Origin: Anaerolineaceae bacterium
Lineage (GTDB): Bacteria > Chloroflexota > Anaerolineae > Anaerolineales > Anaerolineaceae
Length of the DNA stretch: 43,040 nucleotides
Direction of reading: 5' to 3'
Assembly (NCBI GenBank): GCA_016936755.1
Contig: JAFGXF010000020.1
Span: 1-43,040 of the forward strand
Made by a program: the position numbers and the translations under genes. Positions 34,809 to 42,158 of this stretch are shown here, one piece after another (the stretch's first letter is position 1; each line of letters starts with the position of its first letter). The notes beneath the pieces were generated by a model, which had not been told where the DNA came from, did no database searches, and saw nothing but the letters and a program-made list of their open reading frames with translations.

Positions 34809-37547
34809 TCAAACGCGGAATTTAACCGCTGCCTGGGCTGCTGCCAATCGTGCCACGGGGACACGGAAAGGTGAGCAGCTGACATAATTCTGTCCGATCA
34901 TATGGCAGAATTCAATCGAAGCGGGATCGCCGCCATGTTCACCACAAATTCCAACCTCGAGGTCGGGGCGGGCTTTGCGACCATCTTCCACTGCCATTCT
35001 CATTAATTTTCCAACACCATCCCGGTCAATGCTCTGGAAGGGATTCGTTGCCAGGATGCCTTCTTCAACATATTTCACCAGGAAGTTACGTTCAGCATCA
35101 TCCCGGCTATAACCGAATGTCATCTGAGTCAGATCATTCGTGCCGAATGAGAAGAATTCCGCCAGTTCAGCTATCTCACCGGCTGTTACAGCCGCACGCG
35201 GAATCTCGATCATGGTGCCAAATTTATAGGGGAATTCCAACCCTTTTTCTTTCATGACCGTCTTGGCGATCGCCACCAGGCGTGGTTGAACCCATTCGAG
35301 CTCTTTAACCGTTCCGGTCAAAGGGATCATGATTTCGGGTTTGACACGGATACCCTTTTTCGTCATATTCGCCGCTGCCTCAAAAATGGCGCGGATCTGC
35401 ATCTCAACGATTTCGGGCATATAAATGCTTAATCGAACACCTCGCAATCCCATCATCGGATTGCTTTCATGGAGTGCATTGACGGAGTTCAAATAGGCTT
35501 CTTTTTTCTTTAAATCTTTCGTTTCGCCCTTTACACGCATGGTGACGACTTCTTCCAACAGTGTTTCAGGAGAAGGCAGGAATTCATGCAAAGGAGGATC
35601 GATCAGCCGAATAATGACCGGGTAGTCATCCATGGCTTCAAACAGACCTTCAAAGTCAGAACGCTGGCTGGGCAGCAATTCATCCAGGGCCGCTTTCCGT
35701 GCCTCGGGTGTCTCTGCCAGAATCATACGTTGAACGATCGGCAGTCGCTCGGGCTCAAAGAACATGTGCTCGGTACGGCAAAGCCCGATACCCACTGCAC
35801 CATAGGATCGTGCCCGACGTGCATCTTTTGGATAATCCGCATTGGTCCATACTTCCAGACCGCGGGTCTTTTTCCCATCAGCCAGTTTTCGTATATCCGG
35901 TTTGGCACAAATCTCATCAGCCCAACTTAAAAGTGTGAGTAAATCAGTTTGTTCATCAAGTGAGGGTGCGGTCAATCCAAGTTTGCCACTGAAGACCTCA
36001 CCAGTTGTACCATCGACAGAAATCCAATCACCTTCGCTGATGGTTGTATCATTTACCATCATTTTTCGATGATCAAGATCGATCTTGAAAGCAGATGCGC
36101 CGACCACGCAAGGCACACCAAATTGACGGGCAACCACTGCCGCATGGGAAGTGGCGCCGCCTTCACTGGTTAGAATACCCTTGGCTGCCAGCATACCGTG
36201 GACATCATCCGGCTTGGTAAAAGGACGCACCATGATGGTATCCAGCTTTTCTTCCTTGGCCTTCTTCTCTGTTGTATCGGCATCAAAGAAAACCTGTCCA
36301 ACAGCCGCACCCGGAGAGGCATTCACACCACTGGCCAGATAGCGACCTTCTTTCTTCGCGGTTGATTTCGTCGCCAGGTCAAACTGCGGATGGAGTAATG
36401 AATCAACCTGTTCGGGAGTCACGCGCAGGATTGCCTGTTCGTGTGTGATCAAGCCTTCATTAGCCATATCCACAGCAATCTTGACGGCAGACAGCGCTGT
36501 TCGTTTGCCATTACGGGTTTGCAGCATCCACAATTTGCCACGCTCGATCGTGAATTCAACATCCTGCATGTCGCGATAATGCTTTTCCAATTTGGCGCAT
36601 ATATCATGGAATTGTTTGGAGGCTTCCGGCATGTCCTTGGCAAGTTTGGCTATCTTTTCTGTGTTGCGAATGCCTGCGACGACATCCTCTCCTTGTGCAT
36701 TCAACAGATAATCACCAAACATTTTCTTCTCACCCGTCTGCGGATCACGAGTAAAGGCGACGCCCGTCCCTGAATCCCATCCCATATTGCCGAAAACCAT
36801 AGAGACAATGTTTACGGCTGTTCCCAGATCATCAGATATATTGGTTGCACGACGGTAGTCAATAGCCCGCTTTCCATTCCAGGACTTGAAAACGGCTTCT
36901 GTGGCCAACCGAAGCTGATCGTATGGTTCCTGGGGAAAATCCGACCCTTGCACTTTTTTAACGATCGCCTTAAATTTTTCAGTTAAATCCTTCAAATCAA
37001 GAGTGGTCAGATCAGTATCGTTTTTAAAACCTTTTTCACGCTTATGATCCTCCAATGCCTCTTCGAAAGCCTCATCCGGTATTCCCAGAACGACCGAACC
37101 GAACATCTGGATCAAGCGCCGGTATGAATCGTATACAAATCTTTCATTCCCGGTCAGTTTTACCATACCTTGTGCGGATAGATCATTCAAACCGATGTTC
37201 AGTACAGTATCCATCATACCCGGCATCGAGAATTTCGCCCCGGAGCGGCAGGAAACAAGCAATGGATTTTCTGCATCACCAAATTTCTTGCCAGCCCGCT
37301 CTTCAACCGTTTTCATGGCTGAAAGCACCTGATCCCACAACCCATCCGGGAACTTTCCGTCTGCTACATATGCATTGCATCCTTCTGTGGAAATGGTGAA
37401 TCCCGGTGGAACTGGAATACCGATGCGGGTCATCTCAGCCAGGTTGGCGCCTTTGCCTCCCAATAATCCCAACACCTTATCCCATATTTTGCCGACATGC
37501 TTTTCAGCCTGGTCGAGCTCATCAAATAGATAGACCCATTTATTCAT
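34809..37547 (-). CDS. ppdK: Pyruvate, phosphate dikinase
   Basis: A 912-residue enzyme interconverting pyruvate + ATP + Pi with phosphoenolpyruvate + AMP + PPi. The ATP-grasp part has 'LLGGKGANLAEMTRIGIPVPPGF' and 'SCRSGAKFSMPGMMDTVLNIGLND'. The swivelling phosphohistidine domain has 'GILTSEGGATSHAAVVAR' (catalytic His near residue 455). The C-terminal PEP/pyruvate TIM barrel has 'GVGIGLCRTEHMFF', 'MIEIPRAAVTAGEIA', 'FFSFGTNDLTQMTFG' and 'VGICGEHGGDPASIEF' (catalytic Cys). Start at ATG 37547 with GGAGG five bases upstream; the TTG 12 bases earlier is less likely. PPDK length (about 880-910) rules out PEP synthase (about 790). It may work in PPi-linked glycolysis or gluconeogenesis. Confidence 0.97.
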   Translation of the reverse strand: MNKWVYLFDELDQAEKHVGKIWDKVLGLLGGKGANLAEMTRIGIPVPPGFTISTEGCNAYVADGKFPDGLWDQVLSAMKTVEERAGKKFGDAENPLLVSCRSGAKFSMPGMMDTVLNIGLNDLSAQGMVKLTGNERFVYDSYRRLIQMFGSVVLGIPDEAFEEALEDHKREKGFKNDTDLTTLDLKDLTEKFKAIVKKVQGSDFPQEPYDQLRLATEAVFKSWNGKRAIDYRRATNISDDLGTAVNIVSMVFGNMGWDSGTGVAFTRDPQTGEKKMFGDYLLNAQGEDVVAGIRNTEKIAKLAKDMPEASKQFHDICAKLEKHYRDMQDVEFTIERGKLWMLQTRNGKRTALSAVKIAVDMANEGLITHEQAILRVTPEQVDSLLHPQFDLATKSTAKKEGRYLASGVNASPGAAVGQVFFDADTTEKKAKEEKLDTIMVRPFTKPDDVHGMLAAKGILTSEGGATSHAAVVARQFGVPCVVGASAFKIDLDHRKMMVNDTTISEGDWISVDGTTGEVFSGKLGLTAPSLDEQTDLLTLLSWADEICAKPDIRKLADGKKTRGLEVWTNADYPKDARRARSYGAVGIGLCRTEHMFFEPERLPIVQRMILAETPEARKAALDELLPSQRSDFEGLFEAMDDYPVIIRLIDPPLHEFLPSPETLLEEVVTMRVKGETKDLKKKEAYLNSVNALHESNPMMGLRGVRLSIYMPEIVEMQIRAIFEAAANMTKKGIRVKPEIMIPLTGTVKELEWVQPRLVAIAKTVMKEKGLEFPYKFGTMIEIPRAAVTAGEIAELAEFFSFGTNDLTQMTFGYSRDDAERNFLVKYVEEGILATNPFQSIDRDGVGKLMRMAVEDGRKARPDLEVGICGEHGGDPASIEFCHMIGQNYVSCSPFRVPVARLAAAQAAVKFRV

Positions 37548-37766
37548 AACATCCTCCAAGATGTAAAATTACAAATGATCATGTTAAGTATCCTGAAATG
37601 GGGATAATCCAATCAGTGTCACTAAACAATCGATTTTACCACAGTGCAATTATCCAGACCAATTTCGTTTATTCTTTTACAAACCGTTATATATATTTGT
37701 TAAGAGATTGAAAGGTCAGATTATTACGATATCTGTGATAATGATGTGAATAAAATCTGGAGTAAA
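37548..37766. other. Divergent intergenic region between ppdK and the receiver gene
   Basis: About 220 AT-rich bases. On the plus strand TTGAAA (37708-37713) and TATCTG (37730-37735), 16 bases apart, could form a promoter for the receiver gene. On the minus strand TTGCAC and TTTAGT are weak candidates for ppdK. No RNA gene or repeat seen. Confidence 0.35.
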
Positions 37767-38165
37767 ATGCGCGTATTACTAATCGATGATGATCCAGCGA
37801 CTACCGACATGCTGGAGATCCTTATCCAAAATTACCCCTGTTCGGTGCTCTCAGCCAACAGTGGAGAAGATGCGTTAACACTTGCACGTGCAGAAAAGCC
37901 TGATCTGATCATACTTGATATGATGATGTTGGATATGGACGGGTTGGATACATGCAAGGCATTACGCAAGTTCACAAGTACACCGATTCTGATCCTCTCA
38001 GCTTTGTATACACCTGAAATGGTAGCCAAGGCTCTTGACGCAGGTGCGGATGACTACTTGTCAAAACCAGCACGATCCCAGGAGCTTTTTGCACATATGA
38101 AAAGCCTGACACGTCGTAATAAGACGAAATCACCTGGGTTGTTGACTGCAGGCGTGAACATCTGA
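37767..38165 (+). CDS. Stand-alone receiver-domain response regulator
   Basis: A 132-residue single-domain protein: 'MRVLLIDDDPATTDML', phospho-acceptor aspartate in LIILDMMMLDMDG, 'PILILSAL' and 'DDYLSKPARS' with the conserved lysine. There is no output domain; the last 20 residues are a short basic tail. Such proteins act as phosphate relays or bind target proteins directly. The ATG at 37767 has GGAG four bases upstream; a GTG at 37746 is in frame but less likely. No kinase lies next to it; the two kinases at 23498-25758 are about 12 kb away, so its partner is unknown. Confidence 0.88.
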   Translation: MRVLLIDDDPATTDMLEILIQNYPCSVLSANSGEDALTLARAEKPDLIILDMMMLDMDGLDTCKALRKFTSTPILILSALYTPEMVAKALDAGADDYLSKPARSQELFAHMKSLTRRNKTKSPGLLTAGVNI

Positions 38166-38204
38166 CCTCCCTCAATTTGCCACTTTCTTTCCCTGGCATT
38201 AAAA

Positions 38205-38244
38205 TATACTGACCGTCAGAAGGAACCATACTCTGAACGGTCAG
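38205..38244 (+). promoter_or_regulatory. dinB promoter with two palindromic operator-like sites
   Basis: TATACT at 38205-38210 is a candidate -10. It overlaps the first of two related palindromes: CTGACCGTCAG (38209-38219, perfect about its centre) and CTGAACGGTCAG (38233-38244). Their centres are about 24-25 bases apart, between the promoter and the Shine-Dalgarno GGAGG at 38257-38261. The arrangement suits repression of dinB, possibly damage-controlled, but the sites do not match the E. coli or B. subtilis LexA box. Confidence 0.5.
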
Positions 38245-38270
38245 TTCCATTCAATTGGAGGTCACCGTTT

Positions 38271-39455
38271 ATGGTTCGCAAGATCATGCATCTTGACCTG
38301 GATGCTTTTTTCTGCGCAGTTGAGGAACTACAAGACCCCAGCCTGAAAGGGAAACCCTTCGCTGTGGGTGGCCTGCCGGAGTCGCGTGGTGTGGTCAGTT
38401 CGTGCTCATATGCTGCCCGCCAGCATGGTATACGGTCTGCGATGCCAATGGGTAAAGCCCTTCATTTATTACCCCAATTGATCATAATATCCTCTCGGCA
38501 TGCCCATTACAGTGACTATTCCGATAAGGTCATGCAGCGTATTCACCAGTTAACACCGCTGGTGGAACAAATCTCCATCGATGAGGCATTTTTGGATGTG
38601 AGCGATATGCCTGAGGATGGAGCTTTCCTGGCAAAGCAACTTCAAACCCGCATTCTCCAGGAAGTGGGGCTGCCCTGTTCACTTGGTGTTGCCAGCAACA
38701 AATTGGTTGCCAAGATCGCTTCGGATGTTGGCAAGGCCGGTCATCGCGGTGTGGAGCCGCCTTCTTCGATCACGGTGGTCCCGCCAGGAGAAGAAGCCCG
38801 TTTTCTGGCTTCATTGCCCACTCAAGCGTTATGGGGTATTGGACCCAAGTCTGCTGCACGTCTGGCAGACCTGGGCATCCGAACAATAGGCGATCTGGCC
38901 AGGCTGCCAGAAAGGGTGCTGCTGGATCATTTTGGGAAGATGGGGCCGGAGCTTCACCGGCGTGCGCTGGGAATCGATGATTCTCCTGTCAATCCCTCCG
39001 CGGGTACCGCCAAATCGATCAGTAACGAACATACTTACGATAAGGATACACGTGAGGAGGAAACCATTCTAAAGAGTCTGCGCCACCTCAGTGAACATGT
39101 GGGAGGGCGCCTGCGGCATTCCAACCTGGCCGGGACGGTTGTCCAGGTAAAACTGCGCTGGGCTGATTTCACCACCCTGACACGCCAGACCAGCCTGCCC
39201 TGCCCGACCGACCAGGATGGCGTCATCTATAAGACGGCAGCGCAATTATTCCAGAAGGTATGGCGCGAGGAAAGATATGCTGTGCGGCTGGTGGGGGTGG
39301 GTGTATCGGGATTGGTCCCTGCTCAGCGCCAGTTGAGCTTATGGGATGTTGGACTCGAAAAGGAACACAAACTGCTGAAGGCGATCGATGAATTACGCGA
39401 ACGCTATGGGGAAAAGATCATCCAGCGCGCAGAAGAGATGGAACAACGAGATTGA
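38271..39455 (+). CDS. dinB: DNA polymerase IV (DinB, Y family)
   Basis: A 394-residue translesion polymerase. Catalytic palm motifs: 'HLDLDAFFCAVEEL' (first Asp pair), 'SSCSYAARQHGIRSAMPMGKA', and 'QISIDEAFLDVSD' (second acidic set). 'GVASNKLVAKIASDVGKAGH' and the helix-hairpin-helix 'LWGIGPKSAARLADLGIRTIGDLA' of the thumb follow, then the little-finger domain to about residue 345. The C-terminus 'QRAEEMEQRD' lacks an obvious beta-clamp motif; 'AQRQLSLWD' near residue 355 (Q-L-S-L-W) is a plausible clamp-binding peptide. It is the last gene before the tRNA. Confidence 0.95.
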   Translation: MVRKIMHLDLDAFFCAVEELQDPSLKGKPFAVGGLPESRGVVSSCSYAARQHGIRSAMPMGKALHLLPQLIIISSRHAHYSDYSDKVMQRIHQLTPLVEQISIDEAFLDVSDMPEDGAFLAKQLQTRILQEVGLPCSLGVASNKLVAKIASDVGKAGHRGVEPPSSITVVPPGEEARFLASLPTQALWGIGPKSAARLADLGIRTIGDLARLPERVLLDHFGKMGPELHRRALGIDDSPVNPSAGTAKSISNEHTYDKDTREEETILKSLRHLSEHVGGRLRHSNLAGTVVQVKLRWADFTTLTRQTSLPCPTDQDGVIYKTAAQLFQKVWREERYAVRLVGVGVSGLVPAQRQLSLWDVGLEKEHKLLKAIDELRERYGEKIIQRAEEMEQRD

Positions 39456-39479
39456 TTTAGGTGGGTAGTTAAATTTTGG

Positions 39480-39485
39480 TATAAT
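39480..39485 (+). promoter_or_regulatory. Candidate -10 box for tRNA-Thr
   Basis: A perfect TATAAT 9 bases before the tRNA 5' end, followed by a C-rich run. No good -35 is evident. The short distance leaves only a base or two of 5' leader if used. Confidence 0.5.
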
Positions 39486-39494
39486 CCCCCCCAC

Positions 39495-39567
39495 GCCACC
39501 GTAGCTCAGCTGGCAGAGCAGACGTTTCGTAAACGCCAGGTCAAGGGTTCGATTCCCTTCGGTGGCT
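39495..39567 (+). tRNA. tRNA-Thr (anticodon CGT)
   Basis: All arms fold: acceptor GCCACCG/CGGTGGC, D stem GCTC/GAGC, anticodon stem GACGT/ACGCC with loop TTCGTAA (anticodon CGT, reads ACG, threonine), a 5-base variable region, and T stem AAGGG/CCCTT with loop TTCGATT. The discriminator base is T, and the CCA end is not encoded. The anticodon stem has one A-C mismatch (27-31/39-43, second pair). It is transcribed toward udk. Confidence 0.93.
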
Positions 39568-39582
39568 CAGTTCATTTAACGA

Positions 39583-39588
39583 TATAAT
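39583..39588 (+). promoter_or_regulatory. Candidate -10 box immediately before udk
   Basis: TATAAT lies only 6 bases before the udk ATG at 39595, so transcription would begin at about the start codon, giving a leaderless mRNA. There is no Shine-Dalgarno before this ATG, which fits. Read-through from the tRNA is the alternative. Confidence 0.45.
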
Positions 39589-39594
39589 TTTTTC

Positions 39595-40239
39595 ATGCCC
39601 CATAAGCAACCAAACACCGTTGTCATCGGTATCGCCGGGGGATCCGGTTCAGGAAAAACCACAGTCGCCAACGCGATCTTGAAAGCGGTCGGGCGGGAAA
39701 AGATCGCCTACCTGCCACATGATGCCTATTATAAGGACCTGAGTGACCTGCCCCCCATGCAGCGTAAACAGGTTAACTTTGATCATCCTGATTCACTTGA
39801 CAACGACCTGCTTATTGACCATATCCATGCGCTCAAGGATCATCAACCGATCGAATTGCCGGTTTATGATTTCACCACTGACTCACGCACAGATCAAACG
39901 ATCCTGATTAAACCTCATCGTGTGATCATCGTGGAAGGCATCCTGATATTTGCAGATCAGCGTTTAAGAGAGCAATTCGATGTCAGGTTATTTGTGGATA
40001 CTGATGCAGACATTCGATTCATCCGGCGCCTTCAGCGCGACATCACGGAACGCGGGCGTACAACTGAAAATGTCATCAACCAGTACCTGCAAACCGTTCG
40101 ACCGATGCATTTGGAATTCGTTGAACCATCCAAACGATACGCCGATGTGATCATCCCCGAAGGCGGATTGAATATGGTCGCAATGGACATGGTCATTGCA
40201 CGCATAGAGTCACTGCTGCGGAACGATGCAAACGGCTAA
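39595..40239 (+). CDS. udk: Uridine kinase
   Basis: A 214-residue kinase making UMP and CMP from uridine and cytidine with ATP or GTP. The P-loop 'GIAGGSGSGKTT' is near the N-terminus, with 'DAYYKDLSDLPPMQRKQVNFDHPDSLDNDLL' being the Udk nucleoside-binding region, 'VIIVEGILIFAD' and 'DTDADIRFIRRLQRDITERGR' as the lid. The length is typical (about 210). The last 14 bases overlap the start of the VTT/DedA-like gene. Confidence 0.95.
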   Translation: MPHKQPNTVVIGIAGGSGSGKTTVANAILKAVGREKIAYLPHDAYYKDLSDLPPMQRKQVNFDHPDSLDNDLLIDHIHALKDHQPIELPVYDFTTDSRTDQTILIKPHRVIIVEGILIFADQRLREQFDVRLFVDTDADIRFIRRLQRDITERGRTTENVINQYLQTVRPMHLEFVEPSKRYADVIIPEGGLNMVAMDMVIARIESLLRNDANG

Positions 40240-40789
40240 AGAAAAAAACTCAATCGGAATGACCATCCTGCGGGTGGTCATTCTGGTTTTCGTCATTGCA
40301 TTAACCGCATTGTTGCTCATCTACCGGGATGAGCTCGTGAAATTACAGGGATATGGTTATCCCGGAATTTTCCTGCTCTCGATCCTGGCCAATGCCACCA
40401 TCATCATCCCCATGCCCGGTGTTATTCTCACATCTGCCATGGGCGCGATATTTAATCCCTGGTGGGTTGCCCTGGCTGCCGGAAGTGGTGCGACCATAGG
40501 TGAACTCTCTGGTTATCTTGCCGGACTGAGTGGGCGTGGGTTGATCAGCAAAAACAAGACATCTGATAAGGTGGAGTACTGGGTTAAACGGTATGGTGGG
40601 TGGGCAATCTTCCTTATGGCTTTTATACCGAATCCATTGTTCGATATGGCCGGCCTGACCGCGGGTGCCTTGAAGATGCCAGTCCAACGTTTTGTTCTCT
40701 TTTTATTTTTGGGAAAGGTGGCAAAAATGCTCATCTTCTCCCTTCTGGGTTCAACCATAATGGAGATATATCACAATTATTCTGATTAG
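40226..40789 (+). CDS. VTT / DedA-like (SNARE-associated) membrane protein
   Basis: A 187-residue membrane protein with about five hydrophobic segments. It has the VTT-domain landmarks: 'PMPGVILTSAMGAIFNPWWVALAAGSGATIGELSGYLAG', with the glycine-rich re-entrant loop and E-x-x-G-Y-x-x-G, then 'WAIFLMAFIPNPLFDMAGLTAGALKMPVQRF'. DedA/TMEM41-type proteins are linked to undecaprenyl-phosphate or phospholipid scrambling and flipping. The function here is not known. It overlaps udk by 14 bases and ends 7 bases before the M20 peptidase gene. Confidence 0.87.
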   Translation: MQTAKEKNSIGMTILRVVILVFVIALTALLLIYRDELVKLQGYGYPGIFLLSILANATIIIPMPGVILTSAMGAIFNPWWVALAAGSGATIGELSGYLAGLSGRGLISKNKTSDKVEYWVKRYGGWAIFLMAFIPNPLFDMAGLTAGALKMPVQRFVLFLFLGKVAKMLIFSLLGSTIMEIYHNYSD

Positions 40790-40796
40790 GAGTGCT

Positions 40797-42158
40797 ATGC
40801 CAATCAATCCGTCCGTCGACCATTACCTGGAGTTGAATATGGATGACAGCATCCGGGAACTTTCCAAATACTGCACCCAACCCAGCATTGCCGCCCAGCA
40901 ACTGGGGACACACGAATGTGCACAAATGACCCGCGGCATGCTCGAAAAACGTGGATTCACAGTGGAAGTATTTCAAACTGCTGGGGCACCAATTGTATTC
41001 GCTGAACGCAAGGGTCGCTCGGATAAAACACTGCTGTTCTATAACCATTATGATGTGCAACCTCCCGAACCGCTTGAACTGTGGGAAAGCCCACCTTTTT
41101 CGCCGACCATCCGCGATGGAAAACTCTTTGCGCGCGGGGTCGTTGACGACAAAGGCCATCTGACCAGTCGCTTGTTCGCAATTGATGCGATCCTGGATGT
41201 TGATGGGGAACTGCCATGCAATGTCAAATTCGTGGTGGAAGGTGAAGAAGAGATCAGCAGTGTCAATCTCGAGCATTTCGTGAAAACCCACCAGGACCTG
41301 CTCCATGCGGATGCCTGTGTTTGGGAATATGGAGGGGTTGATTTCAATGACCGGCCGGTGCTGGGCCTCGGCCTGCGTGGAATCTGCTATGTTGAATTGC
41401 GCATAAAAACCGCCAATCAGGATGTTCACTCTGGTTTGGGCGGATCGATCTTTCCCAATGCAGCCTGGCGAATGGTGTGGGCACTGGCAACTCTAAAAGG
41501 GCCGGATGAGTCTATCCGCATTGAGGGATTCCATGATGACATACTACCCATACCGGAGCGCAGCCGGGAGCTCATGGCAAGATTACCCGACCCATCGGAT
41601 GAATATCGAAATCGCTATGGTTTAAAAGGATTCATCAAGGGTTTGAGTGGTGGCGTGGATTTGCTGATCGAAGAAGTATTTACGCCCACCTGCACCATCT
41701 GTGGACTGTCATCGGGATATCAAGGGGAAGGAAGCAAGACCATCCTGCCCTGTGAAGCACGCGCGAAGTTGGATTTCCGGCTTGTCCCCAACATGCAGCC
41801 GGAGAAAATCATTCACTTACTGCGGGCGCACCTTGACCAAAACGGTTTTCAGGATATCGATATTATCGACTTGGGATCAGAAGCACCTGCGGTGACCGAC
41901 CCGGATGATCCTTTTGTCAAAGTCGTGGTCGAGGCAGCACGCGAAGTATATGACCAGCCCATGCAGATCGTTCCATTGAGCGGTGGATCAGGACCAAATG
42001 CCATTTTTATGAAAACACTTCACTTGCCCATTGTGAGTGCCGGAGTCAGTTATCCTGGAGCCCAGATCCATGCACCCAATGAGAACATGCGGCTGGATCT
42101 TTACCTGAAAGGCGCCCGGCATATTGCCCGGATGCTTACCGTCTTCGGTGCTGTCTGA
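40797..42158 (+). CDS. M20 family metallopeptidase (dipeptidase type)
   Basis: A 453-residue di-zinc peptidase. Seen: 'LLFYNHYDVQPPEPLELW' (zinc His and Asp), 'LFARGVVDDKGHL' (bridging Asp), 'KFVVEGEEEISS' (catalytic Glu pair), the dimerisation-domain 'DVHSGLGGSIFPNAAWRMVWAL', and 'GAQIHAPNENMRLDLYLKGARH' with the last zinc His. The layout fits M20 dipeptidase/carnosinase-like enzymes rather than aminoacylases. There is no signal peptide. The 3' end overlaps the convergent DUF4129-type gene by 23 bases, so there is no room for a terminator here. Confidence 0.93.
   Translation: MPINPSVDHYLELNMDDSIRELSKYCTQPSIAAQQLGTHECAQMTRGMLEKRGFTVEVFQTAGAPIVFAERKGRSDKTLLFYNHYDVQPPEPLELWESPPFSPTIRDGKLFARGVVDDKGHLTSRLFAIDAILDVDGELPCNVKFVVEGEEEISSVNLEHFVKTHQDLLHADACVWEYGGVDFNDRPVLGLGLRGICYVELRIKTANQDVHSGLGGSIFPNAAWRMVWALATLKGPDESIRIEGFHDDILPIPERSRELMARLPDPSDEYRNRYGLKGFIKGLSGGVDLLIEEVFTPTCTICGLSSGYQGEGSKTILPCEARAKLDFRLVPNMQPEKIIHLLRAHLDQNGFQDIDIIDLGSEAPAVTDPDDPFVKVVVEAAREVYDQPMQIVPLSGGSGPNAIFMKTLHLPIVSAGVSYPGAQIHAPNENMRLDLYLKGARHIARMLTVFGAV

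Noticed and set aside
34809-37547. Long plus-strand open frames opposite ppdK
   Set aside because: They are antisense to a perfectly conserved housekeeping gene, have no ribosome sites and encode no recognisable domain.
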